Source of the DNA: Galeruca laticollis
Taxonomy: Eukaryota > Arthropoda > Insecta > Coleoptera > Chrysomelidae
NCBI GenBank assembly: GCA_963921935.1
Contig: OY998180.1
Location: 102,986,614-103,050,613 of the forward strand
Direction of reading: 5' to 3'
DNA: 64,000 nucleotides
Below are positions 54,101 through 64,000 of the stretch, in pieces. The notes below the pieces were generated by a model, which had not been told where the DNA came from, did not search any database, and was given only the letters and a program-made list of their open reading frames with translations. The translations under genes were made by a program, and so were the position numbers. Every line of letters starts with the position of its first letter. The first letter of the stretch is position 1.

Positions 54101-54369
54101 ATAAAAATCCAGGCCGATTTTTGATTTTAAACCCCGATTTTTTCAATAATGTGTGAAAATGACGGCGGCACCAGTTTTGAAACGGTGACGTAATCGTTTT
54201 TTTTTAATTGAAATCTGGGTCTTGTAATACCTCATTTGAAAGCTCTATTAATAATGTATTCAGTAGTATCATACTTAACTGGCTAATGCTTATACAGGGA
54301 AAATAAAAGGTAATTAAATTTAAACGGGGATTAATTTTACTTTAAACGAACTACAATATTAAATTTTCA

Positions 54370-55330
54370 GTTAAATTAAATGCTCAATGTGCCATCCATC
54401 GGTCTCTTGACAATTAGCAAATCGACAAACACTTTCTTCTTGCACATTACGAATAACTTCCGAAGTAATTCGATTGACTTCGTCTCTAATTCGGTCTTGC
54501 AACTCCTGTAGATTTTGCGGGTTATCTACATGAACCTTTGATTTTAAGTAACCCCATAGAAAATATCTAGAGGTGTGAGATCCGGAGATCTTGGGGACCA
54601 CTCTATTGGTCTTCGTCAAACAAATCTACCTTCCAGGAAAATACTGGTTTAAAAACTCGCGAACATCACGTGCATAATGCGGGGGTGCACCATCTTGTAA
54701 CCATATACTATGGCGCTTGGAAACACATTGGCAAGTAACGGTATAACTTCTGTTCGCAGAAATTGCAGAAAACGGTCCCCTGTAAAATTTTCTTCAAAAA
54801 AAAGAAGGACCAATAATTGTGTAATTAATTATTCCCGCCCAGACATTAACGTTCTGATGGTATTGAGTATGAGCTTCAGTCATCCAGTGAGGAGTATCCT
54901 CACTCCAGTATCTGCAATTTTGACGATTGACTGAACCATTTGGCAAAATGTAGCCTTACCAGAAAAGATAATTCATTTAATTAAACGTGGATTGCGGTTA
55001 CCTACATAAATCCTGTTGAGTTCTTGATGTAATTGAATTTTGTACGGATGGTACTTTTCGTCTTTCAGAATACGTAATACCGACCGTTGAGATATGCCTG
55101 TGTCCGCTGCAATTTGGCGTGAAGTATTTTCAATAGAACATCAAGTTTCACGTTTTCTGATACCATAGGACTTCCAGCATTTTAAACATTTGCTCTAAAT
55201 TTTTTCTCAATTTTACTGCCTGTTGATCGGCTAATAGGTCTGCCTGGGTACTTTGCATTGAACAAATCGCATACCTGTTGATGAATTCTCGTTTTATCTC
55301 CACATCACATAAAAATTAAAATTTTCATGC
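54370..55330 (-). pseudogene. Tc1/mariner-superfamily transposase relic
   Basis: Read from right to left: an N-terminal helix-turn-helix region (QQVCDLFNAKYPGRPISRST near 55250), a decayed core with a degraded DGAPPHYARDVREFLNQ-like segment near 54680, and the C-terminal end (YFLWGYLKSKVHVDNPQNLQ) at 54371-54619. Many stops. Terminal repeats were not determined. Confidence 0.65.
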
Positions 55331-55740
55331 AATGGGTTTCACTTAAAGGAGCCATCATTTACTTTTTTATTTGAAATTTGGTGTATCTGACAAAACGTCA
55401 ACTGATGTTTTAATCGACATTAGGCAGGCTTTACTTTTATCGATTAATAGCCACTTAATTTTTGACGATTAATTGTTGTTGCTTTTTTGTGTATTTCTTT
55501 AGCTTTATACTTTTTCTACTATAAGATAAATTTTATTAAATACCGGGTGTGTCACCTAAAATATTGAACTACAACAGCTTATTATTAATAATTTTTAACA
55601 ATAGTAGCAAATTCTCAAACTGAAAATTAAAATAAATTTTAGTTCGCTCCGTAGAAATAATAATTAATCAAAGACCTTATAGCTGTGTACACGTCTCAAT
55701 ATAAGTTGAATAAAACTTTTGTTGTATTTCGTTTAAATTT
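55331..55740. other. No gene seen
   Basis: AT-rich. A CCGGGTGTGTCACCTAAA stretch near 55545 could be one transposon end. Confidence 0.35.
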
Positions 55741-57830
55741 TAATAAAATTTTAAAATCGTAGCAAAGCGCTTTCGACTGTCATCATCAGTGCTTACCTAC
55801 AAGCAAGTAAACCAATAAATTTAATGAAAAAGAAAATTTGGAATCAAGAAGTGAGGTTACTTACTCGTCAGGTAATACTAGGATGAATCCACAAAGTTGT
55901 CCATACAACGAAAACCAATTGAACATATTAAAATACAAATAATTAATTAAAGATTTAAAATTACAAATCCAACATGATGCGATGAAGTCGGCAGGCTGAC
56001 AAATAAACTCGTGCGCACAGAATGCTAAGGAGCGAAGTCCCATTGACATGGAACTATTGATTCTACGGAATACGAAAAGAAGCAGAATTTCTGATAGCCA
56101 AAACCGCCGAAACAAGAAACAGATTAAGAGGACAGTCTAATGAGAACCCACTCTTAACCTGAGTCAACTAACCGTGACAAAGAGTAACAAAATTCCTTCT
56201 TTTTTATTTATTATGAGGCACATATAAGACAAAAAAAGAATCCCAACTCAATTCCATTATTAACAACGGTCTAATGAGAACCGATAACAGTAAAGAGCTG
56301 AGAGATTTATCGAATTAGTGAATTAAGCAGATCTTATGCTAATATACAAATAAACCTCAAAAGATTTGTCGACAGAAGCGAAAGGCAACGACACCACCGA
56401 TCGCAAAATATATCTATCAACACTATTTGTCTATGAATTCAAACATGAAAAAGCATAAAGACAGGAAATATTCACAAACCACGCAACAAGTAACCACATC
56501 CCTCCTTCTCATTTACCATGAGGCACATAAGTATAACAAACAAAGAGAACCCCAACTCAATTCCATTATTAAAGCAGTTCGATGCGAACCAATAATAATA
56601 AAGAGCTGACAGATTTATTGAATTAGTGAATTAAATAGACTTTATGCCAATAAACAGATAAACCTCAAAAGATCTGCCAACAAAAGCGGAACGCTTCGAA
56701 ATAATCGATCACAAAATAAATCTATAAAATTCAATTTGATGATGAAAAGTGAACGATCAAAATTATTTGTCTATGAATTCAAACAACAAAAAGTTATTCA
56801 ATGAAGACAGGAAAGACTTACCAACCACAAACCACGTAATAAGAATCAAGTCGAGAGGACAGGCTAATGAGAAACAACTCTTAAGAACCCAATTCAAGCA
56901 AATGTGATAAAGAAGCCTAGCAAGACCCCTGAAGTGTTGACTAAAGGGGAAACCCCAACTCGTTAATTATTAAGACCGGTCTAATGAGAACCGAACTCAA
57001 TAAAAGAATGAGATAATCAACAAATTAGTAAGTTGAACCTCAACAGCTGAAACCCACAGAAATGGAGAATAATTAACTAACCAGAACAAACAATCGAATG
57101 CAAGTCCATAAACTCAATTTGTGAATGAGACTAAAGGATTCAGTATTTTGTCTATGAAAAATAACGTCAAGCGGTTATTAAGTTGTGTGATGAAATACTA
57201 ACATGACCGAATCCAATGAAAGAAAAGAATGATGGCGAAGTTATATCAATCTATAAGGGTCAATCAATACCAAACTCAAAGAACACAACAGGAAGAAGTT
57301 ATAGAACCTAACAACTTGTCAACCTTAATATAAGACCCAAATCAAGGTGATGGTCTAATGAGAACCCACCTTTCAACCGGATTTAAATTAATATGACCAA
57401 GGGGGGGGGCAAAAGGGGTGCGAAAGAGTTTATATCAAATCTAATGAAGGAAACCAACAAGAATCCCAACCAACAAGTGTTTTCAAAACAGTCTAATGGG
57501 AAAGCTGAGACACTCGAAGAGGAATCTATTAAGAATGTGAGCAAGACTCAAACTCCGACAAAACCAGGGGAATGATAAAATTGAACAGTGATTCTGAAAT
57601 GAAAAACACATAGAGTTAAAAAGAAACAAAAATTAATTAAAACGAAGCCTCAAAAGCTTCCCATGTCTAGAAAATTTATATCAATAAAGATGACTGAAAG
57701 TGTTAAAACAGTTAACAATTGTCAAGAAAATAAGAATAAGACAAAAAAGAAGAGAAAAGGAAAGAAAGAAATTAAATGGTAAATAAAATAAAACAAGCAA
57801 AGAAGATTTAAGAAACGGATTAATAATTAA
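55741..57830 (-). repeat. Penelope-like family 3 flank with GGTCTAATGAGAACC repeats
   Basis: No coding capacity. A motif close to GGTCTAATGAGAACC recurs near 56134, 56268, 56865, 56975 and 57350, with weaker copies near 56577 and 57485, inside degenerate ~300-400-bp units that also share AACTCAATTCCATTATTAA. At 55771-55789 the minus strand has CTGATGA and GAAA 8 nt apart, hammerhead-like. The block adjoins the 3' end of family 3. Confidence 0.6.
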
Positions 57831-57832
57831 AA

Positions 57833-59103
57833 TTAAAGCCTCCTGTGGAGGGGGATATAAGATCTATTGAAATTAACTTGAGTATTCAGACAGAGGCTAT
57901 CAATTGACAACTCATTATTTATGTGTATGTCCTCAAGAAAATCAAATCTGTTATAATTTCTAAGAGTGACCCCATGTAAAATTATCGAATTCCTACCAGG
58001 GGCAAAGTTGGGGTTGTTGAATCTTAAATGATGTCCAAAAGCAGAATCCTTACTTGGATTCAAATGTTCCGATATCCGAGTTTTCAAAGGTCTACAAGTT
58101 CTACCAATATAGGTTGCCTCACAATCACCACACACAAACTTATAAATTCCACTTTTTGAAAGCTTATCAATTCTTTCCTTAGAATTCACCGAATATCTAC
58201 CCACAACGTTAGATCTTTTGTAAGAGATTTTTACATCTTCTATATAATTGTTATTACGCCTGGCTATTTTGTTTGAAATGTTGTTATTCAAAAAAGGAAT
58301 GGAAATGAACCTGTCAACCGAATCAACCTTAGGAAAAGCCAAATTCTGGTCTCTTCTATTAATAACCTTGCGAATGAGACGGACAATGATGTGTGGATTG
58401 TACTGGTTATTAACTGCTATCTGCTTCAGAACACTCACCTCTGGATGATAATCAGTCAATTGCTATTGACATAGCAATTGAAAGCTGCCATTTTATGTTG
58501 GTGTGGATGGCAAGAACTTGGCAAGAACTTGGAATGACATGGTCTGTCTTTGTTGGTTTCCTATAAATACTGTAAGACAATTTGTTGCAGTATTTGTGAA
58601 TTGTGATGTTTCAAAAATTCAATTTATTGTCACTCTCAACCTCAAGTGTGAACTTTATCCTAGGATGTACTTGATTTATTTTTTAGATTATTGGCAGTTT
58701 CTGTACTACCATCCAAAAAAGTCAGACCATCATCCACATATCTAAACCAATACAGAATCTCACTATTGTTGTCTGAAAGAATAAATCTATTTTCCAAATT
58801 GTTCACGAAAATGTCAGCTAGAAAAGGTGAAAGACAACTTCCCATGGCCAGCCCATCAGGTTGTTGATAGTATTTATTATTGAATACAAAAAAATTCTGT
58901 GAAAGGCAAAAACTAAGAATAGTCAAAATAAAATTGGAGTGATCCTCATTCACCTGAGCTGACAGTAAGGCCTCTTTTACAAGAGGTAAATTTTCCAATT
59001 TGGGAACAGATGTGAACAACTTGCTAACATCAAAAGATATCATCAAGCTGTTAGAATCAGAAGGAAAATCTAAACTGTTCAATTTATTGACCAAATTCGA
59101 CAA
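57833..59103 (-). pseudogene. Penelope-like RT and GIY-YIG, family 3
   Basis: RT at 58660-59103 with DGLAMGSCLSPFLADIF and the catalytic WFRYVDDGL. A frame break follows at ~58460-58660. The endonuclease at 57833-58459 has SGIYKFVCGDCEATYIGRT. 5'-truncated at ~59103 where the inverted partner begins. Confidence 0.85.
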
Positions 59104-59107
59104 TTTT

Positions 59108-59660
59108 ACATGGGGTCACTCTTAGAAATTATAACAGATTGGATTATCATACACATGAATAATGAATTGTCAGTTAATAGCCTATGTCTGAACACTCAAG
59201 TTAATTTGAATAGATATTATATCCCTCTCCATAGGAGGCTTTAATTTTGATTATTAATCCGGTTTCAGGAATTTTAATCGTTTCTTAAATCTTCTTTGCT
59301 TATTTTATTTAACATTGAATTTCTTTCTTTCCTTTTATCTTCTTTTTTGTCTTATTCTTATTTTCTTGACAATTATTAACTGTTTTAACACTTTTAGTCA
59401 TATTTATTTATATACATTTTCTAGACATGGGAAGCTTTTGAGGCTTCGTTTTAATTAATTTTTGTTTTCTTTCAACTCTATGTGTTTTTTATTTCAGGAT
59501 CACTGTTCAACTTTATCATTCCCCTGGTTTTGTCGGAGTTTGAGTCTTGCCCCCATTCTTAATAAATTCCTCTTCGAGTATATGAACTTGAACTTTTGAG
59601 TCAGGCTCCCATTAGACTGTTTTGATTAAAATTGTTGGTTGGGATTTTTGTTGGTTTCCT
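59108..59660 (+). mobile_element. Inverted 3' fragment of Penelope-like family 3
   Basis: Plus-strand copy of the last ~40 codons of the endonuclease gene (HGVTLRNYNR region) and of the 3' flank, reverse-complementary to 57390-57990. It starts within 5 bp of the truncated minus copy. Confidence 0.85.
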
Positions 59661-59734
59661 TCATTACCCAGACCAAAATATCTGCATTGATACATCATGA
59701 TAATATTGTCATTGATACTCAGCAAATCGCAAAT

Positions 59735-60050
59735 TTAATATCCACTCATTTTGAAGAGAAATGTAAACACAAGAACAATAATAATCAAAACCCCAATCAA
59801 CTGAACGAGTCCCCACACTTTCCTTCTCCTTCCGTATCTGCCATAAACAAAAAAATCATCAAGGTATGAAGTACAAACAATACCACGTTTTCGATGGTAA
59901 ACTAGTAACAGTTTCTTTATTTTAGTGAATATATCTGGTGCAATATTGAGCCTCATTGGTTAAACTCACACAGCTTACCATCAAATTCAAATCTCAAATA
60001 TTTTCGATGTTTGCTTACAATAATTGATAAAAAAATAAGCATTTTTTAAA
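59735..60050 (-). pseudogene. DIRS-like reverse transcriptase fragment
   Basis: Minus-strand frames show KYLRFEFDGKLCEFN and, after a one-base shift, LNIAPDIFTKIKKLLLVY and SYLDDFFVYG, the RT core of DIRS-type tyrosine-recombinase retroelements. Short relic. Confidence 0.6.
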
Positions 60051-60350
60051 TAAATTCTAGTAAACCAGGAAAATTTTGTAATTAATTTTAGGGTTGTTCT
60101 CTAATCCTCCAGCTTAAAGTGAGGAAGAGTAACATATGTATTGAGTTTCTTGAGATTTAAAATTTACCACTAGGTTTTTTCACTGAAAAATATGATGACA
60201 AAAATTAACCTTTTTTATGACTCCAAATTTTGGTAGCACAAATTCCTAATAACTCATTTATGGCGTCTATATAAAAATGTTTTTCATAAGTTCAGTTATC
60301 ACTACCGGTTTATTTAATTGACAATTTAATTCATGTATAAAAATTCCATA
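60051..60350. other. No gene seen
   Basis: AT-rich spacer, possibly the 5' end of Crypton copy B. Confidence 0.4.
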
Positions 60351-60473
60351 AGACGCGTGATTTTGTCATTATGACAGCGAAAAAAGTTTGCCCTAACTTT
60401 TCCAGCGACAATAACAGAACCTGACTTTTGAAAGCATGACAACCAGCATTGTACACAAACTTTTGATGACGTT

Positions 60474-61720
60474 ATGTCAATTTTTCTCAAACTTGCGTTG
60501 TCAGAAAAGTTTTCATTTGTGGCAATGTCGCGATTTGGAGAGTCTTCGAGTGGAGAAATTGAAAAAGCCATCAATGATAATGTGCCTCGTAATACTGTGA
60601 ATTCAACTACATCAATTTGGCGACAATTTGCGATGTTTTGTTTGGAAAAAAAATATGAACTCATTGCAGAAACTTCCACTGAAGAGTTAGCTTCTATTTC
60701 ATGTGACTGGGCATTCAACGTGAAGAAGATTATAAAGAGAGTGCAGTCAAGACGAGTTGGAGCACTTCAGAAAAAATGTTCCAAGAAAAGTACTTTATAG
60801 ATTATAAAAGGAATTTTAATCCGTTCACGGATATACAGTTTGAGAAAGCGAGAAACGCACGCGCCACAAAACGCAAAATTTTACAAGCAATCCCAGAAAA
60901 AAGGAAGGTGAGTTCTAATGCTCTCCCAGAACGAGAAATTTTTGAAATGGCACTGTCCTGGAGTGAAGAAGAACCTGTAGGCCTCAAAAGAAAATGTTAT
61001 CACATTGCTGCGTATGAATTGGCTTTGAGAGGCGGAGAAGCAGCAAATTGTAAGGTATTCTATTTTAAAATCGAAACAGACAACCGCGGAAGAGAGACCA
61101 GAAGAGTTCAATATAACCCAGTGTTTACGAAGACAGCACAAGAAGGAAATCAAAAGTTGGCCGACAGTAAATGGTTGGTAGCAAACATTGCAGCAGATTG
61201 TGTATGTCCAGTGAGATTGTTTAAACAAATTATGGGAAGACGGGGAAACCATATCACATGTGAAAAGTTTTTTTAACTCCAAATCTTTCCTGGCAAAAAA
61301 CAAATTCGAAAGGATGGTATAATAATTCTCCTATTGGGATCAACGAAATATCTAAATGGACCAAATCTTCGGCGAAAAATATTGGACTTGATATCAAGCA
61401 GGTGAATATTACGAACCATTCTAATCGAGCTGCCGCTGTAACTGAATTGTCCAGGAGTGGTATAGGTGAACAAAAACTTGTGAAAATTATGGGACACAGC
61501 AACTAATCATCATTACAACCGTACCTTCAGTTAGATGAAGAACATCATAGAGAAATCATTGGTTCCATTCGTACTACCATCCAGGAAACCGTTACTACCA
61601 CCGCTCAAAATACTAGCATGCAGCAAATTATAACAAAAGACACGAATATTTTGGAAATCAAGCTATTTTTAATAATTGTGTTTTTAAAAATTGTACTTTT
61701 CCGATAAATTAAATAAACTA
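60474..61720 (+). pseudogene. Crypton-like tyrosine recombinase, copy B
   Basis: Starts MSRFGESSSGEIEKAI at 60525. N-terminal helical domain to ~60800. The frame at 60776-61276 carries the first catalytic Arg box (ELALRGGEAANC). A one-base shift in a T-run near 61270 leads to the HxxR box (TNHSNRAAAV), the GHS box and, after one TAA, the PYLQL nucleophile Tyr. So all catalytic residues are still encoded but one shift, one stop and a frame change near 60780 break the gene. No metal-type DDE motif and no RT, as expected of a Crypton. Confidence 0.8.
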
Positions 61721-61773
61721 ATTTACATCTCATTTTTTAATTCATTGATTCACATATTCATTAAATTATTACA

Positions 61774-61982
61774 CTCTAGTTTTTTTTGAGTCGAAGTAAA
61801 CTTCACATTTACAATTCGAGTTTTGTTGCCATTAGGTAATTCAACTAAAAAAACTGCCAGAAAAAATTACTCGGCCTACGGACTCATAATTTTTTCAGAT
61901 GCAGTTTTTTTCGTTAAATTGCCAGGCAACAAAATTCTTATTGATACATGTCAAGTTTATTTCGACAAAAAAAGCTCTCGTG
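61774..61982. repeat. Imperfect long hairpin (fold-back) next to Crypton B
   Basis: Arms of ~95 nt, roughly 70% complementary, with a short loop near 61871-61886. Paired blocks include AGTTTTTTTTGAGTCGAAGT with ACTTGACATG-side counterparts and ATTTTGTTGCC with GGCAACAAAAT. Confidence 0.7.
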
Positions 61983-62033
61983 TAATTACAAGTGAAAAAT
62001 AAATTTTCAAAAGGAATGACTACCCAATTTAAT

Positions 62034-62233
62034 ACAGTAGAAACGATGAAGCTTTTCCATCACGTGATTAGTTGACGATATTATTCAACACATACTATGT
62101 TGGTACTGTCTTCTTCTAATAACAGAAAAAGAGCGAAACTCAATACAAGCGTTTGTCGTATTGTTTTGATTAAGATGCATATGGTTGATGTCGTATCAGT
62201 CACGTGATGGAAAAGACTCAGCGTTTCTCATGT
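62034..62233. mobile_element. MITE-like 200-bp element
   Basis: ~39-bp terminal inverted repeats (62034-62072 and 62195-62233) sharing CTTTTCCATCACGTGA and its complement, around 122 bp without coding capacity. Target duplication unclear. Confidence 0.5.
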
Positions 62234-64000
62234 AGTTAAGTATTACTAGTATGGTCCAGTGCCTCAAAAATTTTTGAACTGAACCTGCATATTTTCTATT
62301 ACTAACCGTGTTTGCTGTTTCCTGTAGTAACCCTGCTTGCTCCCCCGACGAATCTCCAGATAGGTTCTTTTGTAAAAACATTCGTTGTTGTTCTTTCCGT
62401 TTTCAAAATCCTTATGTTTCCAGTTTCGAATCCTGGTATGGATAATGATAAAATGATCCTGTGGCCGTTTTCATTTCCAGTTCAACTTTTTTCAAAGCCC
62501 GAGACGCTTTAAAAGAATCGTTCAAATTTTAGCCAAACAAAAAATCATCGAATGGTCAATTTTCACTCTTTGCAATTTCTGATTTTAGGTGAGGTTTTAC
62601 TGCATGCCTTTAATGATTTGATACATAGTTATGGATGTTACATAATATTTGGCATGAATCCGAAAGCATCGCAATTTACAAAATGCATTTGCCTTATTTA
62701 AATGACCAATAGTTAATTTTACACAAGGGTCTAAAACTACTTTATATTTTTATACCGATTAAGCAACTACTGCCTAACATTTGACTTCTAATGTAAAGTT
62801 CTCATACTAATTGTATCAATTGAAGCGGTTAGGTAAATACCTAACATTTAGCTTTAAAACAGTGTACCGCTAGAAAAATAAATTTTCAATAAAATATCAT
62901 ATTTTCTATGCCTCTTCCCGTTTTTCTTACGACCATTTCCCCCCATATGATGTATATCGGCTTTCATCTTCCGAAGAATCTTTAGATGACCTTATTACTC
63001 TTATTCTTTTGGGTATTTTCACACAAAAAGGTCACTTTGTATAAAACCAAATTAATATTTCTTTACGAATCTGCACAAATCAATGCAATGAAAAAATATT
63101 GTAATAACCAGGATATATTAGTCATACAGTGATAAAGTTTTTTATTTTATCATTGTGATTTGTGCGAGTTAGTATAAAGAGTGCATAGTACAGGGTGAAT
63201 AATCATATAGGACAACAATGAAAAATAATTTGACATTTCTTTGAAGTTCACTTGTGGGTTAATCAAATATTATTTTTTATTAATATAACCGGTGAATATG
63301 AATGATAATAGTAGTGAAATCGAAAATATAGTATTCTATTTAGTTATTTTAAATAAAGACTTTCAACTTCCTTTCGTTGTTAGAGGTTCATTGTTACTTA
63401 TAAATGGGTTTAATAACAAAAAGCCGACGTACAAAATGATTCATTTTTTGGATTATTGCTATGCCATTAATTATATAAAAGTTACCCTGTATATTCATGT
63501 TGTATTCTCTATTGTTTCAGAGTCGACCGGGTCGAAGCCTGCAGGGTGAGTCGAACGCAGAACCCATCGTTCGGCCATTAGCACTACTAAATATTTCCTA
63601 ACTACATCGACAATCCACGGGACAAATTTTCTTATCGCCGTGCGATTGCTTGGATATTAATTTAAGTGTAAGGACAATATTATTTATTACATAATTATCT
63701 ATAAAACAGACAGTGCAATTTTCAGTAACTTCATTCCCTACAACAAATTACCAAAGACTACGTCACTGTGTTTTTTTCAGTAGTTGTGTATGTTTCTTTA
63801 GAATTTTGTGTTTATTGTTTTCACACAAATATTCTTAATGCTGGTTGGCTCATTAATAATGTTGGAACACTACTATATGAACATAAGAGTTATGATTAAT
63901 ATTTCCACAATAAACTTTTATGAAGGGAAAGGAATAATGAAAACATTTAATTGTATTTGTATATCTACTATAGAAATATGATGATAATCAATACTGTTAT
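62234..64000. other. No supported gene
   Basis: AT-rich sequence. A possible 25-nt microexon (63521-63545) lies between TATTGTTTCAG and GTGAGT. An ACAGGGTGAATAATCATAT stretch near 63192 resembles transposon ends. Nothing else recognised. Confidence 0.4.

Noticed and set aside
63545..63590. tRNA-derived SINE on the minus strand (A- and B-box-like sequences)
   Set aside because: The B-box core matches but the distance to the A-box-like sequence is only ~17 nt, too short for a tRNA, and no cloverleaf forms.

Overview
The window looks like AT-rich, repeat-dense nuclear DNA of an arthropod, most likely an insect. The evidence is one Polinton/Maverick-type (adintovirus-like) element, three Penelope-like families, several non-LTR retrotransposons, two Ty3/gypsy elements, two Crypton-like tyrosine recombinase copies, Tc1/mariner remnants, and two short spliced-looking exons that may be host genes. 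No bacterial operons, CRISPR arrays, rRNA genes or convincing tRNAs were seen.

1-11.7 kb is a Polinton-like element whose left end lies outside the window. Bases 1-1728 are the reverse complement of 8300-10027, with only two mismatches and no gap in 1728 bp. Both arms carry penton, a 60-aa basic protein and major capsid protein (MCP; left copy cut by the window edge). The 6.6-kb unique centre carries, on the minus strand, a PX-like protein with a parvovirus-type phospholipase A2 (PLA2) domain, an adenain-like protease and a small zinc-ribbon-like protein. On the plus strand it carries a packaging ATPase, a PY/DUF8207-like protein, a coiled-coil fibre-like protein, an integrase with chromodomain, a possible PC4-like protein and a broken matrix-metalloproteinase gene. 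No DNA polymerase B is visible. The protease has no ATG and sits in the -1 frame behind an A AAA AAC slippery site at the end of PX, so a PX-protease fusion by frameshifting is likely. A 53-nt GT-AG intron splits the PLA2 calcium loop. The protease carries Tyr where the catalytic acid is expected.

11.7-17 kb holds direct repeats, a C-rich minisatellite attached to an unidentified coding-like stretch, a LINE tail, a Tc1 fragment and a GC-rich exon with two compensating frame breaks. 16.8-33.2 kb is Penelope-like territory: two families, each with a truncated minus copy joined head-to-head to a plus copy, and a 5.7-kb I-like LINE inserted with a 12-bp target duplication. 33.5-42.2 kb holds RTE-like fragments, Crypton copy A and a CR1/Jockey-like LINE split by a solo LTR.

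42.18-46.73 kb is a complete but decayed Ty3/gypsy element (473-bp LTRs, CTAT target duplication). It encodes a macrodomain plus a CCCH zinc finger between integrase and the 3' LTR, the position where other elements carry env. A likely host exon follows at 46.77-46.93 kb. 47.5-52.0 kb is a second Ty3/gypsy element with a duplicated primer-binding region, a small myristoylation-type membrane ORF upstream of gag, and a LINE ORF1-like coiled-coil domain where gag-pol material should be. 52.8-55.3 kb holds a LINE ORF1 piece and a Tc1/mariner-like transposase relic. 55.7-59.7 kb is a third Penelope-like family, again head-to-head. 59.7-61.7 kb holds a DIRS-like RT piece and the better-preserved Crypton copy B. 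The end holds fold-back and MITE-like structures and otherwise unrecognised DNA.

Most retroelements are broken by stops and frameshifts. The Polinton-like genes are nearly all open, so that element is probably the youngest thing here.
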